A stretch of DNA of 64,000 nt from Paenibacillus lupini (GCF_011761355.1 NZ_JAASRW010000004.1:609866-673865), one strand, 5' to 3'. Numbered from the stretch's first letter, positions 17,766-26,433 are shown. Program-made: numbers and translations. The notes: a model not told the origin generated them from the sequence alone.

Positions 17766-19211
17766 ATGGTCAAAAAGGCGGTCGCCTTGATTCTGCTTAT
17801 TTCACTCAGAATTTTCACGTACTACAACACAAGCGCTGCTGATCAGGATCCGTATCTGATGACAGATTACAGCCGGCTTCATCCGGTGAAGGTGGAGCGT
17901 GTCGTACAAGGGAAAGAAGAGGAGCAGCTCATTCATCTGCTGAAGGATGCAAGGGAGCATCATTTGAAGGTGTCGATTGCGGGGCAGCGGCATAGCCAAG
18001 GCGGACACACCTACTACAAAGACGGTATCGTCGTGGATATGACTAGCTACAACCGGATATTGTCCATTGATCCAAAGGGGAAGAAGATTACTGTCCAGGC
18101 AGGTGCAACATGGGAGGATATTCAGAATGCCGTCAATCGTTATGGACTGGCTATCCGCACGATGCAGTCCCAAAATACGTTTACCGTTGGCGGATCAATC
18201 AGCGTGAATGCGCATGGGCGTGACATTCGTAATGGTTCGATGATCAAAAGCGTGGAGTCCTTTCGGCTGCTAATGGCAGATGGGGAGATCAAGCAGGTCA
18301 GCCGCAGCGAGAATGCTGAGCTGTTCCCTCTTGCCTTAGGTGGTTATGGCTTATTTGGCATTATTCTGGACGTCACGCTGCTGCTGGATGATGATGAGTT
18401 ATACTCCTCAACAACAGAAACGATGCCAACAGTTGACTATGTTCATTATTTTCTTGCGAAGGTGCGGACTGATCCGGATATCCGAATGCATATCGCCAGA
18501 TTATCTGTAGCACCTGATCGTTTTCTGACAAAAATGTTTGCGAAAAACTATACGCTCGACCGTACTGAGCCGCTGGAGGAGCATAACAAGCTGATTATTC
18601 GTGAACCGTTGGTCGCACCGGGCAAGCTGCTGTTCCAGTTTAACCGTTCGTTTGATTGGGGGAAGTCTTTGATTTGGGATCTTCAGACGAAGTATTTTAC
18701 CGAGCAGTCAGGGGAGTTAATCAGCCGCAATAATGCGATGCGGGCGGCGTGGCAGTTTATGGAGTATGACGAGCCGGGAAGCAGTGATTTACTGCAGGAA
18801 TATTTTATTCCGGTTCAAGAGTTCGAAAGCTTCGTTAAGGCAATGGGGACTATTGTACAAGCTGAGAATCTGAATCTGTTGAATGTTACCGTGAGGTTTG
18901 TGAATCAAGATGATGAAGCCGTATTGTCGTACGCGAAGGAAGATATGTTTGCGCTTGTCTGCTTATTCAATGTGCCATTATCCAGTAAGGGCCAGAAGCA
19001 TATGGAACAATCCGTTCAACAAATTATCGACGCTGCAATAAAGCGGGGAGGCACGTATTATTTGCCTTATGCCGGATATCCGAGTCTAATGCAGTTCCAG
19101 AAGGCGTATCCAAACTATAAGCTGTTCTTCCAGGAAAAGCTGAAGTACGATCCGGGCGGGCTGTTTATGAATACGTTCTATGAGCAATACAAGGGAGGGC
19201 AAGCCGGGTGA
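17766..19211 (+). CDS. FAD-binding oxidoreductase (BBE/aldonolactone oxidase type)
   Basis: 481 residues from the ATG at 17766 (GAGGTG site 5 bp upstream; an earlier ATG at 17745 has no site). A hydrophobic N-terminus (about 4-23) suggests export or membrane anchoring. The PCMH-type FAD domain spans about 35-215, with I-A-G-Q-R-H-S-Q-G-G-H (flavin-linking or stacking His region) and T-V-G-G-S-I-S-V-N-A-H-G-R. The C-terminal region ends in the D-P-G-G-L-F-M-N-T-F block common to lactone and alditol oxidases. Substrate unknown. Its stop overlaps the GTG of the next gene by 4 bp, so the two are translationally coupled. Confidence 0.85.
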   Translation: MVKKAVALILLISLRIFTYYNTSAADQDPYLMTDYSRLHPVKVERVVQGKEEEQLIHLLKDAREHHLKVSIAGQRHSQGGHTYYKDGIVVDMTSYNRILSIDPKGKKITVQAGATWEDIQNAVNRYGLAIRTMQSQNTFTVGGSISVNAHGRDIRNGSMIKSVESFRLLMADGEIKQVSRSENAELFPLALGGYGLFGIILDVTLLLDDDELYSSTTETMPTVDYVHYFLAKVRTDPDIRMHIARLSVAPDRFLTKMFAKNYTLDRTEPLEEHNKLIIREPLVAPGKLLFQFNRSFDWGKSLIWDLQTKYFTEQSGELISRNNAMRAAWQFMEYDEPGSSDLLQEYFIPVQEFESFVKAMGTIVQAENLNLLNVTVRFVNQDDEAVLSYAKEDMFALVCLFNVPLSSKGQKHMEQSVQQIIDAAIKRGGTYYLPYAGYPSLMQFQKAYPNYKLFFQEKLKYDPGGLFMNTFYEQYKGGQAG

Positions 19212-19795
19212 ATATGAAATGGCTGATCCGGTCGCAGAGCATAGTAACACTTGCTGCAGGGATGATTTATCCTTATTATTTGTTGTTTCTGAAAAATCTC
19301 GGTAACAGCTATTCGAAATACGGCCTGGCTTTTGCTGTATTTACGATCAGCTCTGCGTTGGTGTCGCAGTGGCTTGGTCCCCGTCTGGATCGGTCCAGCA
19401 CAAGTCTGCTGATTGTGAGCTCCTTGGGGATGATGGGCGCAATGATCGCTTTTCCATGGGTGATGTCTTACGGATGGGTGCTCATTCTTCAGCTTCTTAT
19501 GGGCACTTGTAATGCGATGCAGAAAATGAGTGAACGTCAGCTGCTCGCCGATTATACGCAGCCAGGCGAACGTGGTATCGCTATTGGTTCCTATCACTTC
19601 TGGACAACGGTAGCTTCGGGACTTGCTGTTGTGCTTGGCGGTTATCTGATCGACTGGCTGACGATTAATGTCCTGTTTTATATAAGTGCACTGTTATATG
19701 GAGCAAGCGCTATGGCGGTGTGGCGTATGCGCAAGAGAGTGGCGATGACTCCGATTACAGAAACAAATAATGGATCTGTTGCGATTAGAGGCTAA
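19208..19795 (+). CDS. Half-size MFS-like membrane protein
   Basis: 195 residues with six predicted membrane helices, half the normal MFS length of about 400. The loop G-P-R-L-D-R between helices 2 and 3 resembles the MFS A-motif. The frame is intact from a coupled GTG start to a natural stop, and no second half follows downstream. It may work as a dimer, be a trimmed transporter, or be a remnant. Overlap with the FAD oxidase gene suggests a linked role, for instance moving its substrate or product. Confidence 0.7.
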   Translation: MNMKWLIRSQSIVTLAAGMIYPYYLLFLKNLGNSYSKYGLAFAVFTISSALVSQWLGPRLDRSSTSLLIVSSLGMMGAMIAFPWVMSYGWVLILQLLMGTCNAMQKMSERQLLADYTQPGERGIAIGSYHFWTTVASGLAVVLGGYLIDWLTINVLFYISALLYGASAMAVWRMRKRVAMTPITETNNGSVAIRG

Positions 19796-19852
19796 ACACT
19801 CATCTTTTTCCCCTGCTGGGTGCAATTGAACGTTCGTTTCCGATGGAGACTG

Positions 19853-19861
19853 TGGTATAAT
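19853..19861 (+). promoter_or_regulatory. Extended -10 promoter of the ABC-F gene
   Basis: TGG-TATAAT lies 46 bp before the ATG; no good -35 box is seen, as expected for an extended -10 promoter. Confidence 0.5.
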
Positions 19862-19906
19862 GGTTCGAGATAATTGAGTATGGTAAAGAAGGACGGGATT
19901 AAATAA

Positions 19907-21526
19907 ATGATTAGTACTAGCGGCATAACACTTCGCTTCGGGAAGAAGCCTCTGTTCGAAGATGTAAATATTAAATTCACGCCTGGCAACTGCTATGGCC
20001 TCATTGGTGCAAATGGCGCCGGTAAATCGACGTTTCTGAAAATTTTGTCCGGCGAGGTTGAACAATCCAGCGGGGAAGTTCATATCACACCAGGCGAACG
20101 CCTTGCAGTATTGAAGCAGAACCATTTCGAATACGATGAGTTTGCTGTACTTGAAACAGTTATTATGGGTCACAAAAAGCTGTATGACGTTATGAAAGAG
20201 AAGGACGCTCTCTACGCGAAAGCGGACTTCACTGACGAAGACGGCATGCGCGCAGGCGAGCTTGAAGCTGAATTTGCTGACATGAACGGCTGGGAAGCTG
20301 AATCGCAAGCAGCTGAAATGCTGAACGGTCTGGGTATCACTCCTGATCTGCATGACAAGAAGATGGCTGAGCTTGGCGGTAACGAGAAAGTCCGCGTCTT
20401 GCTGGCACAAGCATTGTTCGGCGAACCGAACATCCTGCTGCTCGATGAGCCTACCAACCATTTGGACATCGAGTCCATCCGTTGGCTGGAAGATTTCCTG
20501 TCCGGCTATGAAGGCACTGTTGTCGTAGTCAGCCATGATCGTCACTTCCTGAATACGGTATGTACGCACATCGCGGACATCGACTTTGCTAAAATCCAAA
20601 TGTATGTGGGTAACTACGACTTCTGGTATGAGTCGAGCCAGCTGGCTCTCGCGCTTCAACGCGGCGAGAACAAGAAGAAGGAAGATAAAATCAAAGAGCT
20701 GCAAGCTTTCATTCAACGTTTCAGTGCCAATAAATCGAAGTCCAAGCAAGCGACTTCGCGTAAAAAATTGCTGGATAAAATTTCGCTCGACGACATTCGT
20801 CCGTCGAACCGTAAATATCCGTTCATCAACTTCAAAGGCGACCGTGAAGCGGGTAAATCGCTTTTGCTTGTTGAAGGTCTGACGAAGACAATCGATGGTG
20901 AGAAAATCATTGATAACTTGACGATTGCTGTTAACAAAGGCGACAAAATCGCATTTGTTGGTCCTAACGGCCTTCCGAAAACGGTTCTCTTCCAACTGCT
21001 CATGGGCGAGCTTGAAGCTGATGCAGGTACGTACCAATGGGGCGTTACAACAACTCAAGGCTACTTCCCGAAAGATAATGCAAGTTACTTCGATGGGGTT
21101 GAGCTGAACCTCGTGGAATGGCTGCGTCAATACTCGAAGGATCCAGATGAAACGTTTATTCGCGGCTTCCTAGGCCGTATGTTGTTCTCTGGTGATGATG
21201 CGATGAAGAAAGCAACTGTCTTATCTGGTGGCGAGAAAGTACGTTGTATGTTGTCGAAAATCATGCTGAGCGGTGCGAACGTGCTTGTCCTGGATGAGCC
21301 AACGAACCATTTGGACCTTGAGTCCATTACAGCGCTCAACAATGGTCTGACAGATACGGACTGTACGGTCCTGTTCACTTCGCATGACCATCAGTTCGTG
21401 CAAACGATCGCTAACCGCATCATGGAAATCACGCCAAACGGCTTGATCGACAGAATGATGACATATGACGAGTACCTGGAGAGCGAAGAAGTTAAAGCTC
21501 TCCGCGAGCGTATGTACGCGGTATAA
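19907..21526 (+). CDS. ABC-F ATPase (YkpA/YbiT type)
   Basis: 539 residues, two nucleotide-binding domains and no membrane helices. Domain 1 has Walker A G-A-N-G-A-G-K-S and Walker B L-L-L-L-D-E-P-T-N-H-L-D. The charged linker (about 245-310) holds the S-A-N-K-S-K-S-K-Q-A-T-S-R block typical of this family. Domain 2 has signature L-S-G-G-E-K-V and Walker B L-V-L-D-E-P-T-N-H-L-D. Two departures stand out: domain 1 signature is L-G-G-N-E-K, and domain 2 Walker A reads G-P-N-G-L-P-K-T with Pro in place of Gly. ABC-F proteins act on ribosomes, rescuing or regulating translation. No antibiotic-resistance role is implied. Confidence 0.9.
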   Translation: MISTSGITLRFGKKPLFEDVNIKFTPGNCYGLIGANGAGKSTFLKILSGEVEQSSGEVHITPGERLAVLKQNHFEYDEFAVLETVIMGHKKLYDVMKEKDALYAKADFTDEDGMRAGELEAEFADMNGWEAESQAAEMLNGLGITPDLHDKKMAELGGNEKVRVLLAQALFGEPNILLLDEPTNHLDIESIRWLEDFLSGYEGTVVVVSHDRHFLNTVCTHIADIDFAKIQMYVGNYDFWYESSQLALALQRGENKKKEDKIKELQAFIQRFSANKSKSKQATSRKKLLDKISLDDIRPSNRKYPFINFKGDREAGKSLLLVEGLTKTIDGEKIIDNLTIAVNKGDKIAFVGPNGLPKTVLFQLLMGELEADAGTYQWGVTTTQGYFPKDNASYFDGVELNLVEWLRQYSKDPDETFIRGFLGRMLFSGDDAMKKATVLSGGEKVRCMLSKIMLSGANVLVLDEPTNHLDLESITALNNGLTDTDCTVLFTSHDHQFVQTIANRIMEITPNGLIDRMMTYDEYLESEEVKALRERMYAV

Positions 21527-21540
21527 AAAAATTAGAAATT

Positions 21541-21578
21541 GGCCGTACGAGTTTAACCTCGATACGGCCTTTTTGTTT
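21541..21578 (+). terminator. Rho-independent terminator
   Basis: GGCCGTA and TACGGCC form the base of a stem, reinforced by GAG/CTC inside, and are followed by TTTTTGTTTGTTTTT. Confidence 0.85.
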
Positions 21579-21633
21579 GTTTTTCTTACTAAGTAGTCGC
21601 TTTTGTGAGGGGAGGAGTCTAACTGAGCGGAGT

Positions 21634-21747
21634 AAAAGGTTTGAGCCGGAGAAGCGTAGCGTGCGCCTTTGTTCCCGGATTTCAACCGCTTAAGCGAGTT
21701 GAATAAAGAAATCCGGGAACAACAGCGATCGGAGGTCCAAACCTTTT
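21634..21747. repeat. Composite palindromic element, copy 1
   Basis: Outer arms AAAAGGTTTG (21634-21643) and CAAACCTTTT (21738-21747) enclose a perfect inner stem TTGTTCCCGGATTTC (21669-21683) / its complement (21708-21722). The loop contains a further small palindrome CGCTTAAGCG. The linker regions GAGAAGCGTAGCGTGCGCCT and CAGCGATCGGA are almost the same as in the element at 34.8 kb, while the stems differ. No coding signal is seen in the 21578-21886 gap. Orientation here is called plus by the linker order. Confidence 0.8.
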
Positions 21748-21886
21748 GCGCAGCACGCAGTTGCCTCCGTGCATAAAAGTACGTATATGGTAAACACTGT
21801 TTCTCTAGACCCACTTGTATTCGTTCGGGTATGATACTCCATATTGCATTCATGGATTAACAGTGAAATGAGGTTAGGGGACATAA

Positions 21887-22774
21887 ATGAATCAGTATGA
21901 AGAGATCAGGCAGGGCGAGAAGGGAGCCTTGGTCAGCATTGGCGCGTATATCGGGCTGTCTGCGATCAAGCTTGGCGCCGGCTATTGGTTCGCCTCAGGC
22001 GCACTCGTCGCGGACGGATTTAACAACTTAACGGATATCGTTGCATCAGTAGCAGTCTTAATCGGTTTGCGAATTTCACAGAAGCCGCCTGATAGGGATC
22101 ATCCGTATGGGCATTTTCGGGCGGAGACCATTGCAGCCCTGATTGCCTCGTTTATTATGGCGACAGTAGGTCTGCAGGTTATTATCAACACAGTACGCTC
22201 CTTGTTCTCCGATGAGCAGAAGATACCTTCTCTGAACTCGGCATGGGTCGCTTTATTTGCGGCAGTGTGTATGGGAGCCGTTTATATCTATAACCGTAGA
22301 CTTGCTAATCGCATTAATAATCAGGCATTACACGCAGCGGCGAAGGATAACTTATCTGATGCGCTGGTCAGTATCGGAGCTGCTATCGGCATCATAGGCG
22401 CTCAATTTGGCCTGCCTTGGCTTGATCCGGTTGCTGCGCTGTTAGTGGGTGGGATTATCTGTAAGACAGCTTGGGAGATTTTCTACAGCTCCACGCATGC
22501 TCTTACAGATGGCTTTGATGCGAATGAGCTGATGACGCTTCGCTCGACGATCGAGCGGACGACGGGCGTGAGGTCGATTAAAGACATTAAAGCACGTGTA
22601 CACGGCAGTAATGTACTTATTGACGTAATTGTGCAAGTTGATCCAGGCTTGTCGCTTATCGAAAGCCATCGGATAAGTGATGAGATTGAGCAGCGTATGG
22701 AGAACAAGCATAATATTATGAGTATTCATGTACATGTGGAGCCTTATGAGGCGACTGCAATAGAACCTCATTAA
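21887..22774 (+). CDS. Cation diffusion facilitator family transporter
   Basis: 295 residues with six membrane helices in the first 200 and a cytoplasmic alpha/beta domain after that. Metal-site motifs are visible: D-G-F-N-N-L-T-D in helix 2 and D-N-L-S-D-A in helix 5, plus the H-P-Y-G-H block after helix 2. The C-terminal domain (about 210-290) has the histidine-rich H-V-H-V-E end. CDF pumps export Zn, Mn, Fe or Co against proton influx; N/D rather than H/D in site A points to Mn or Fe rather than Zn, as in MneP/MneS, but that is inference. Monocistronic. Confidence 0.9.
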   Translation: MNQYEEIRQGEKGALVSIGAYIGLSAIKLGAGYWFASGALVADGFNNLTDIVASVAVLIGLRISQKPPDRDHPYGHFRAETIAALIASFIMATVGLQVIINTVRSLFSDEQKIPSLNSAWVALFAAVCMGAVYIYNRRLANRINNQALHAAAKDNLSDALVSIGAAIGIIGAQFGLPWLDPVAALLVGGIICKTAWEIFYSSTHALTDGFDANELMTLRSTIERTTGVRSIKDIKARVHGSNVLIDVIVQVDPGLSLIESHRISDEIEQRMENKHNIMSIHVHVEPYEATAIEPH

Positions 22775-22775
22775 A

Positions 22776-22812
22776 AAAACCTTAGCCGTTTGGCTAAGGT
22801 TTTTTTTGTATC
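22776..22812. terminator. Bidirectional terminator
   Basis: AACCTTAGCC and GGCTAAGGTT pair around GTTT with A and T tracts on both sides, between convergent genes. Confidence 0.9.
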
Positions 22813-22813
22813 A

Positions 22814-23674
22814 TTATCTTCCATATTTCTTCATCATATCGAGGAATTTGTTAGCTGTGAGTGCCGGTGTTCCTGCATTCAAGCGGAATACTTCATCCGA
22901 TCCCGGTCGGTTAATACCTGGGCGGGTAGTGAAAAATAAATTGACGCCTGCGTTTTTCTCAAGCTGCTTAACGCTGGAGGTGAAGGAGCCAAATGGGAAA
23001 GCAATCATCTGATAGGAATTATTTAATTCTTCCTTCAAACGTTTTTCCATCAGCTGTGCATCTGCTTCCACGCGTGTCATGTATTCTTTCTTCGTTTCTA
23101 CCCGGCCCTTGTCAGGCAGATAGATTGGATTGCTCAGTATAGGCCCTTTTTTCTTGCCTTTTTTATCGAGCGCAGCATATTCATGCAGATTGTAAGTATG
23201 GCTGTAGAAGCTGTTGCCTTCACCTTTAAGCTTACGCATCGTATCCCAAGTTAGATGCTTGGTGTGTACATTTTGATTGTCGCTGCTTGCCCCAATTATG
23301 AAATGAGTACCCACAAAATTATACTTTTTCATAATAGGAACTGCATATTGATCAAAGCTCTCGTAGCCGTCGTCGAACGTAATGACAACTGCATTGTCAG
23401 GAACGGTGGCCTTTTTCTTCATGAAATCTGCAAACTGCTCAACGCTGATCACGTTATAGCCGTTCTCCTTCAGAAGCTTCATATGCGTGCCGAACCGGTT
23501 TGGAGAAATCGTTGCTCCACTTTCCTTCTCATCGATATGATGATACATGAGAACGATAACTTTGTTCTTATAATGTGCAGGTTTATTAGTAGCAGCGTTC
23601 AGCTGATACTGGGACACCGGCCAAGTGATCGCGAGGGCGATGACGAGGAGTGCAGCAATCACTTTCATTCTCAC
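22814..23674 (-). CDS. Exported polysaccharide deacetylase (PgaB/IcaB-like)
   Basis: 286 residues. Signal peptide about 4-27. The NodB homology domain follows with V-I-T-F-D-D-G-Y (catalytic Asp and metal Asp) and S-H-T-Y-N-L-H (metal-binding His pair). The V-L-M-Y-H-H-I-D opening and overall length resemble deacetylases of poly-N-acetylglucosamine. It would remove N-acetyl groups from a surface glycan. It lies 22 bp behind a membrane acyltransferase gene and is probably co-transcribed with it. TAGGAGG lies 9 bp before the GTG. Confidence 0.85.
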   Translation of the reverse strand: MRMKVIAALLVIALAITWPVSQYQLNAATNKPAHYKNKVIVLMYHHIDEKESGATISPNRFGTHMKLLKENGYNVISVEQFADFMKKKATVPDNAVVITFDDGYESFDQYAVPIMKKYNFVGTHFIIGASSDNQNVHTKHLTWDTMRKLKGEGNSFYSHTYNLHEYAALDKKGKKKGPILSNPIYLPDKGRVETKKEYMTRVEADAQLMEKRLKEELNNSYQMIAFPFGSFTSSVKQLEKNAGVNLFFTTRPGINRPGSDEVFRLNAGTPALTANKFLDMMKKYGR

Positions 23675-23696
23675 GACTTATTCCTCCTACGATGAA

Positions 23697-24890
23697 TTAC
23701 GCGTCCAGCTGTCTTTCTGGAACGACTGGCCCGGAAGGGCGTTTCTTTGGTTTCGGCAGATTGCCGAAGGCGATCCAGTTAAATGGAACGTAGCGGGCAA
23801 AGAAAGAAACAACGATCCAGGATCCGACCAGGGCGAGCGCGAAGCCGCCGAGATACCAAAGATGAAGCTTCCAGGCTGTACCCGTATGGAGCGGATATTG
23901 CCGGTAGACGAGCAGGAAGAATGGATGGATCAAGTAGACACCAAAAGATAGAGCACCTAATCTTCCAATAAGGTGGGTTAGGACTTTTGGTAGTTTACGA
24001 GATAAAATAAATGCAATTTGCATTAAAACAAGTGCCGTTAGTACCCCATGAATATTCCATACAAAATCGAACAATGTAGTATTGAATGAATCAAGGTGAA
24101 GTCTAGTCTCGTAATACAAATATACATGCGATAACCCAGCAGCAATCCAAAGGGCCCACAAAGCGATCCATGTGACCACACGAAGGGTAGTTGCATGGTT
24201 TCTGGCGATAATAATCCATTCTTTTATTTTCGGATAATAGATTCCTAGAGCTGCGCCCATCAAATAATACGAGAAATAAGAGAACGACCAGCTTCCGCGG
24301 TTGGGAACAGGTGTCTCCAGGCCGTATTTGTTAAGCATGAAGAAGCCCCATTGCAGCGCAAAGCCAACAGGAATGGCCCATTTGACCGTACGTGGATACT
24401 TTTTCATCAGCCACAGGAATAGCGGGAACATCAGATAGAACTGAATATTGATATAGACGAAATAAAGATGCGTGTAAGCCTTGCCGGTTAGTACTTTATC
24501 AATAAAGTTATGAAACTCAGTTGATAGAGTCCGGTCCGGATAATAATAGAAATGCAAAATAGCGAAATAGAACAAGGAAAAGACCAGGTACGGAATTATA
24601 ATATACAGCAGTCTTTTCTTATAAAAGCTGCCTAGCAACTTCTTGTCCAAAGGCCGATTGTAATAATTGTAGAAGAGGACAAAACTGCTTAGGAAGATAA
24701 AGGTTGTCGTTCCGATTTTCATAAAAATATTAAAGAAGTTATACATGAAAAAATAATTCGAGTTCACCATATCAACGGTAGCGAACGAAGTCGAGTGGAC
24801 GGACAACACACCGATGATAGCCATTGCCCGAACGAGTAGCAGTTCAGGGATGTTATCCCGTTTCTGCAGTGATGGAGAAGCCGTAGCCAT
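23697..24890 (-). CDS. Membrane acyltransferase (acyltransferase family 3)
   Basis: 397 residues with about ten membrane helices. The N-terminal R-A-M-A-I-I-G-V-L-S-V-H-S block carries the conserved Arg and His of acyltransferase family 3 (OatA, IcaC and relatives). Such enzymes move acetyl or succinyl groups across the membrane onto sugars. The partner deacetylase downstream suggests joint modification of one exopolysaccharide, recalling icaB-icaC. No polysaccharide synthase adjoins; the nearest candidate is the GT2 gene at 53.6 kb. A 35-bp palindrome overlaps its promoter. Confidence 0.85.
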   Translation of the reverse strand: MATASPSLQKRDNIPELLLVRAMAIIGVLSVHSTSFATVDMVNSNYFFMYNFFNIFMKIGTTTFIFLSSFVLFYNYYNRPLDKKLLGSFYKKRLLYIIIPYLVFSLFYFAILHFYYYPDRTLSTEFHNFIDKVLTGKAYTHLYFVYINIQFYLMFPLFLWLMKKYPRTVKWAIPVGFALQWGFFMLNKYGLETPVPNRGSWSFSYFSYYLMGAALGIYYPKIKEWIIIARNHATTLRVVTWIALWALWIAAGLSHVYLYYETRLHLDSFNTTLFDFVWNIHGVLTALVLMQIAFILSRKLPKVLTHLIGRLGALSFGVYLIHPFFLLVYRQYPLHTGTAWKLHLWYLGGFALALVGSWIVVSFFARYVPFNWIAFGNLPKPKKRPSGPVVPERQLDA

Positions 24891-24911
24891 TCGTTATTCA
24901 TCCTTCCAACT

Positions 24912-24962
24912 GTTTATACTATTAACCTAGTTATTATAGTATAAACGGACAGGCATACACAA
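24912..24962 (-). promoter_or_regulatory. Promoter with overlapping 35-bp palindrome
   Basis: GTTTATACTAT (24912-24922) and its exact complement (24936-24946) flank 13 bp. On the minus strand TATAAT (24938-24933) lies inside it, with TTGTGT 18 bp further upstream. A protein bound here would block transcription of the acyltransferase-deacetylase pair. Confidence 0.6.
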
Positions 24963-25015
24963 CAATTTGTCTTTATCTCCCAGAGAGAAACGAAGACAAA
25001 TTGTTGTATTTTTTT
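24959..25015 (+). terminator. Terminator-like hairpin with plus-strand T-tail
   Basis: ACAACAATTTGTCTT (24959-24973) and its perfect complement (24993-25007) are followed by ATTTTTTT on the plus strand. Both neighbouring genes run on the minus strand, so the T-tail points the wrong way for them. It may stop antisense transcription or act as mRNA end protection after the malic enzyme gene. Confidence 0.55.
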
Positions 25016-25017
25016 CT

Positions 25018-26433
25018 TTATTCTCTAGGCTTTCTTCGCGCTGTTCCACTGTCCTGCGCCGCTTGAACGACACGCTTACGAACTTCCTCTACAACTCTTG
25101 TATTAAACACACTTGGAATAATATACAATCTGCTCAGTTCATCTTCACTGATGACAGATGCAATCGCTTCGGCTGCTGCGAGCTTCATCTCTTCTGTAAT
25201 GTTGCTTGCCCGGCTGTCGAGTGCTCCGCGGAATATGCCGGGGAAGCAGAGGACGTTGTTAATCTGATTCGGATAATCGCTTCTTCCTGTAGCCATAACG
25301 GCAACAATATCTTCGGCTAGTTCTGGTCGGATTTCTGGTTCGGGATTAGCCATTGCGAACACAATGGGATCAGTTGCCATAGACAAGATATGTTCTCTTG
25401 TTAGAATGCCACCTGCAGATACCCCTATAAATACATCGGCATCTTCAAGCGATTCTTTTAGCCCTCCGCTGATTCTAGCTTCATTTGTATGTTCGGCATA
25501 CCACTGCCACATCGGATTGTTATAAGTTCGATCAGCTGTTAGGATCCCTTCACGATCTACGCCAACAATATGTTTTGCACCGCCGGCGAGCAGCATTTTG
25601 GTGCAAGCTGTACCGGCAGCGCCGATGCCGCATACTACAAAACGTGTATCCTCTATTTTCCGTTTCGTTAGTTTTAGTGCATTAAGCAGCCCGGCATACA
25701 GTACGACAGCCGTTCCATGCTGATCGTCATGGAAGACGGGGATATCCAGATCTTCACGCAATCTGCGTTCGATCTCAAAGCAGCGCGGCGCCGATATATC
25801 CTCCAGATTGATTCCTCCAAAAGCAGGAGCAATATGTTTAATAGAGGCGATAATCTCTTCCGTGTCCTGCGTATCCAAACAGATAGGGAAAGCATCCACA
25901 TCTGCAAATTGCTTAAACAGCATGGCTTTACCTTCCATAACAGGCATGGCTGCGTAAGGGCCGATGTTGCCAAGGCCAAGAACAGCACTCCCGTCCGAGA
26001 CAACAGCCACTGTATTACGTTTAATAGTAAGAGTGTAAGCTTTCTTAGGGTCCGCTTCTATCGCTTGGCATACTCTGGCTACATCCGGTGTGTAGACACG
26101 GGATAGATCGTCGCGGTTTTGAATTGGAGTTTTAGGCTGAATCGTAATTTTGCCGCCAAGATGAAGAAGGAAGGTGCGGTCGGATACATGCCGCAGACGA
26201 ATGCCAGGTACACTTTGCAGGACAGATTGCAGCCGCTCGGCTGCCCCGGCTTCGGTAATTTTTACAGTTAAATCACGTATGCTTATCAATTTATCGGTTT
26301 GGATAACGTCAATTGCGACTATATCTCCACCGGCCGCTTCAATGGCTGTGACGGCTTTGCCAAATTGCGCCTGCTGGGTATCAATTTCGAGTCGTAATAT
26401 GATTGTTTTTCCATCCATGCTCCGTTCTTTCAT
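25018..26433 (-). CDS. NAD-dependent malic enzyme with N-terminal ACT domain
   Basis: 471 residues from the ATG at 26433 (GGGAGCGG site upstream; a second ATG lies five codons later). Residues about 6-85 resemble an ACT ligand-binding domain (I-I-L-R-L-E-I-D-T and V-T-A-I-E-A-A-G-G-D-I). The malic enzyme core follows: Y-T-P-D-V-A, S-D-G-S-A-V-L-G-L-G-N-I-G, F-H-D-D-Q-H-G-T-A and the NAD site G-I-G-A-A-G-T-A. It decarboxylates malate to pyruvate in the cytoplasm. The ACT domain suggests control by an amino acid or other small ligand. Size fits the ACT-bearing bacterial type. Confidence 0.9.
   Translation of the reverse strand: MKERSMDGKTIILRLEIDTQQAQFGKAVTAIEAAGGDIVAIDVIQTDKLISIRDLTVKITEAGAAERLQSVLQSVPGIRLRHVSDRTFLLHLGGKITIQPKTPIQNRDDLSRVYTPDVARVCQAIEADPKKAYTLTIKRNTVAVVSDGSAVLGLGNIGPYAAMPVMEGKAMLFKQFADVDAFPICLDTQDTEEIIASIKHIAPAFGGINLEDISAPRCFEIERRLREDLDIPVFHDDQHGTAVVLYAGLLNALKLTKRKIEDTRFVVCGIGAAGTACTKMLLAGGAKHIVGVDREGILTADRTYNNPMWQWYAEHTNEARISGGLKESLEDADVFIGVSAGGILTREHILSMATDPIVFAMANPEPEIRPELAEDIVAVMATGRSDYPNQINNVLCFPGIFRGALDSRASNITEEMKLAAAEAIASVISEDELSRLYIIPSVFNTRVVEEVRKRVVQAAQDSGTARRKPRE

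Noticed and set aside
19694..21130. Open frame of about 478 codons on the minus strand opposite the ABC-F gene
   Set aside because: The plus-strand gene has complete ABC-F motifs. The antisense product has unlikely composition and no ribosome binding site.
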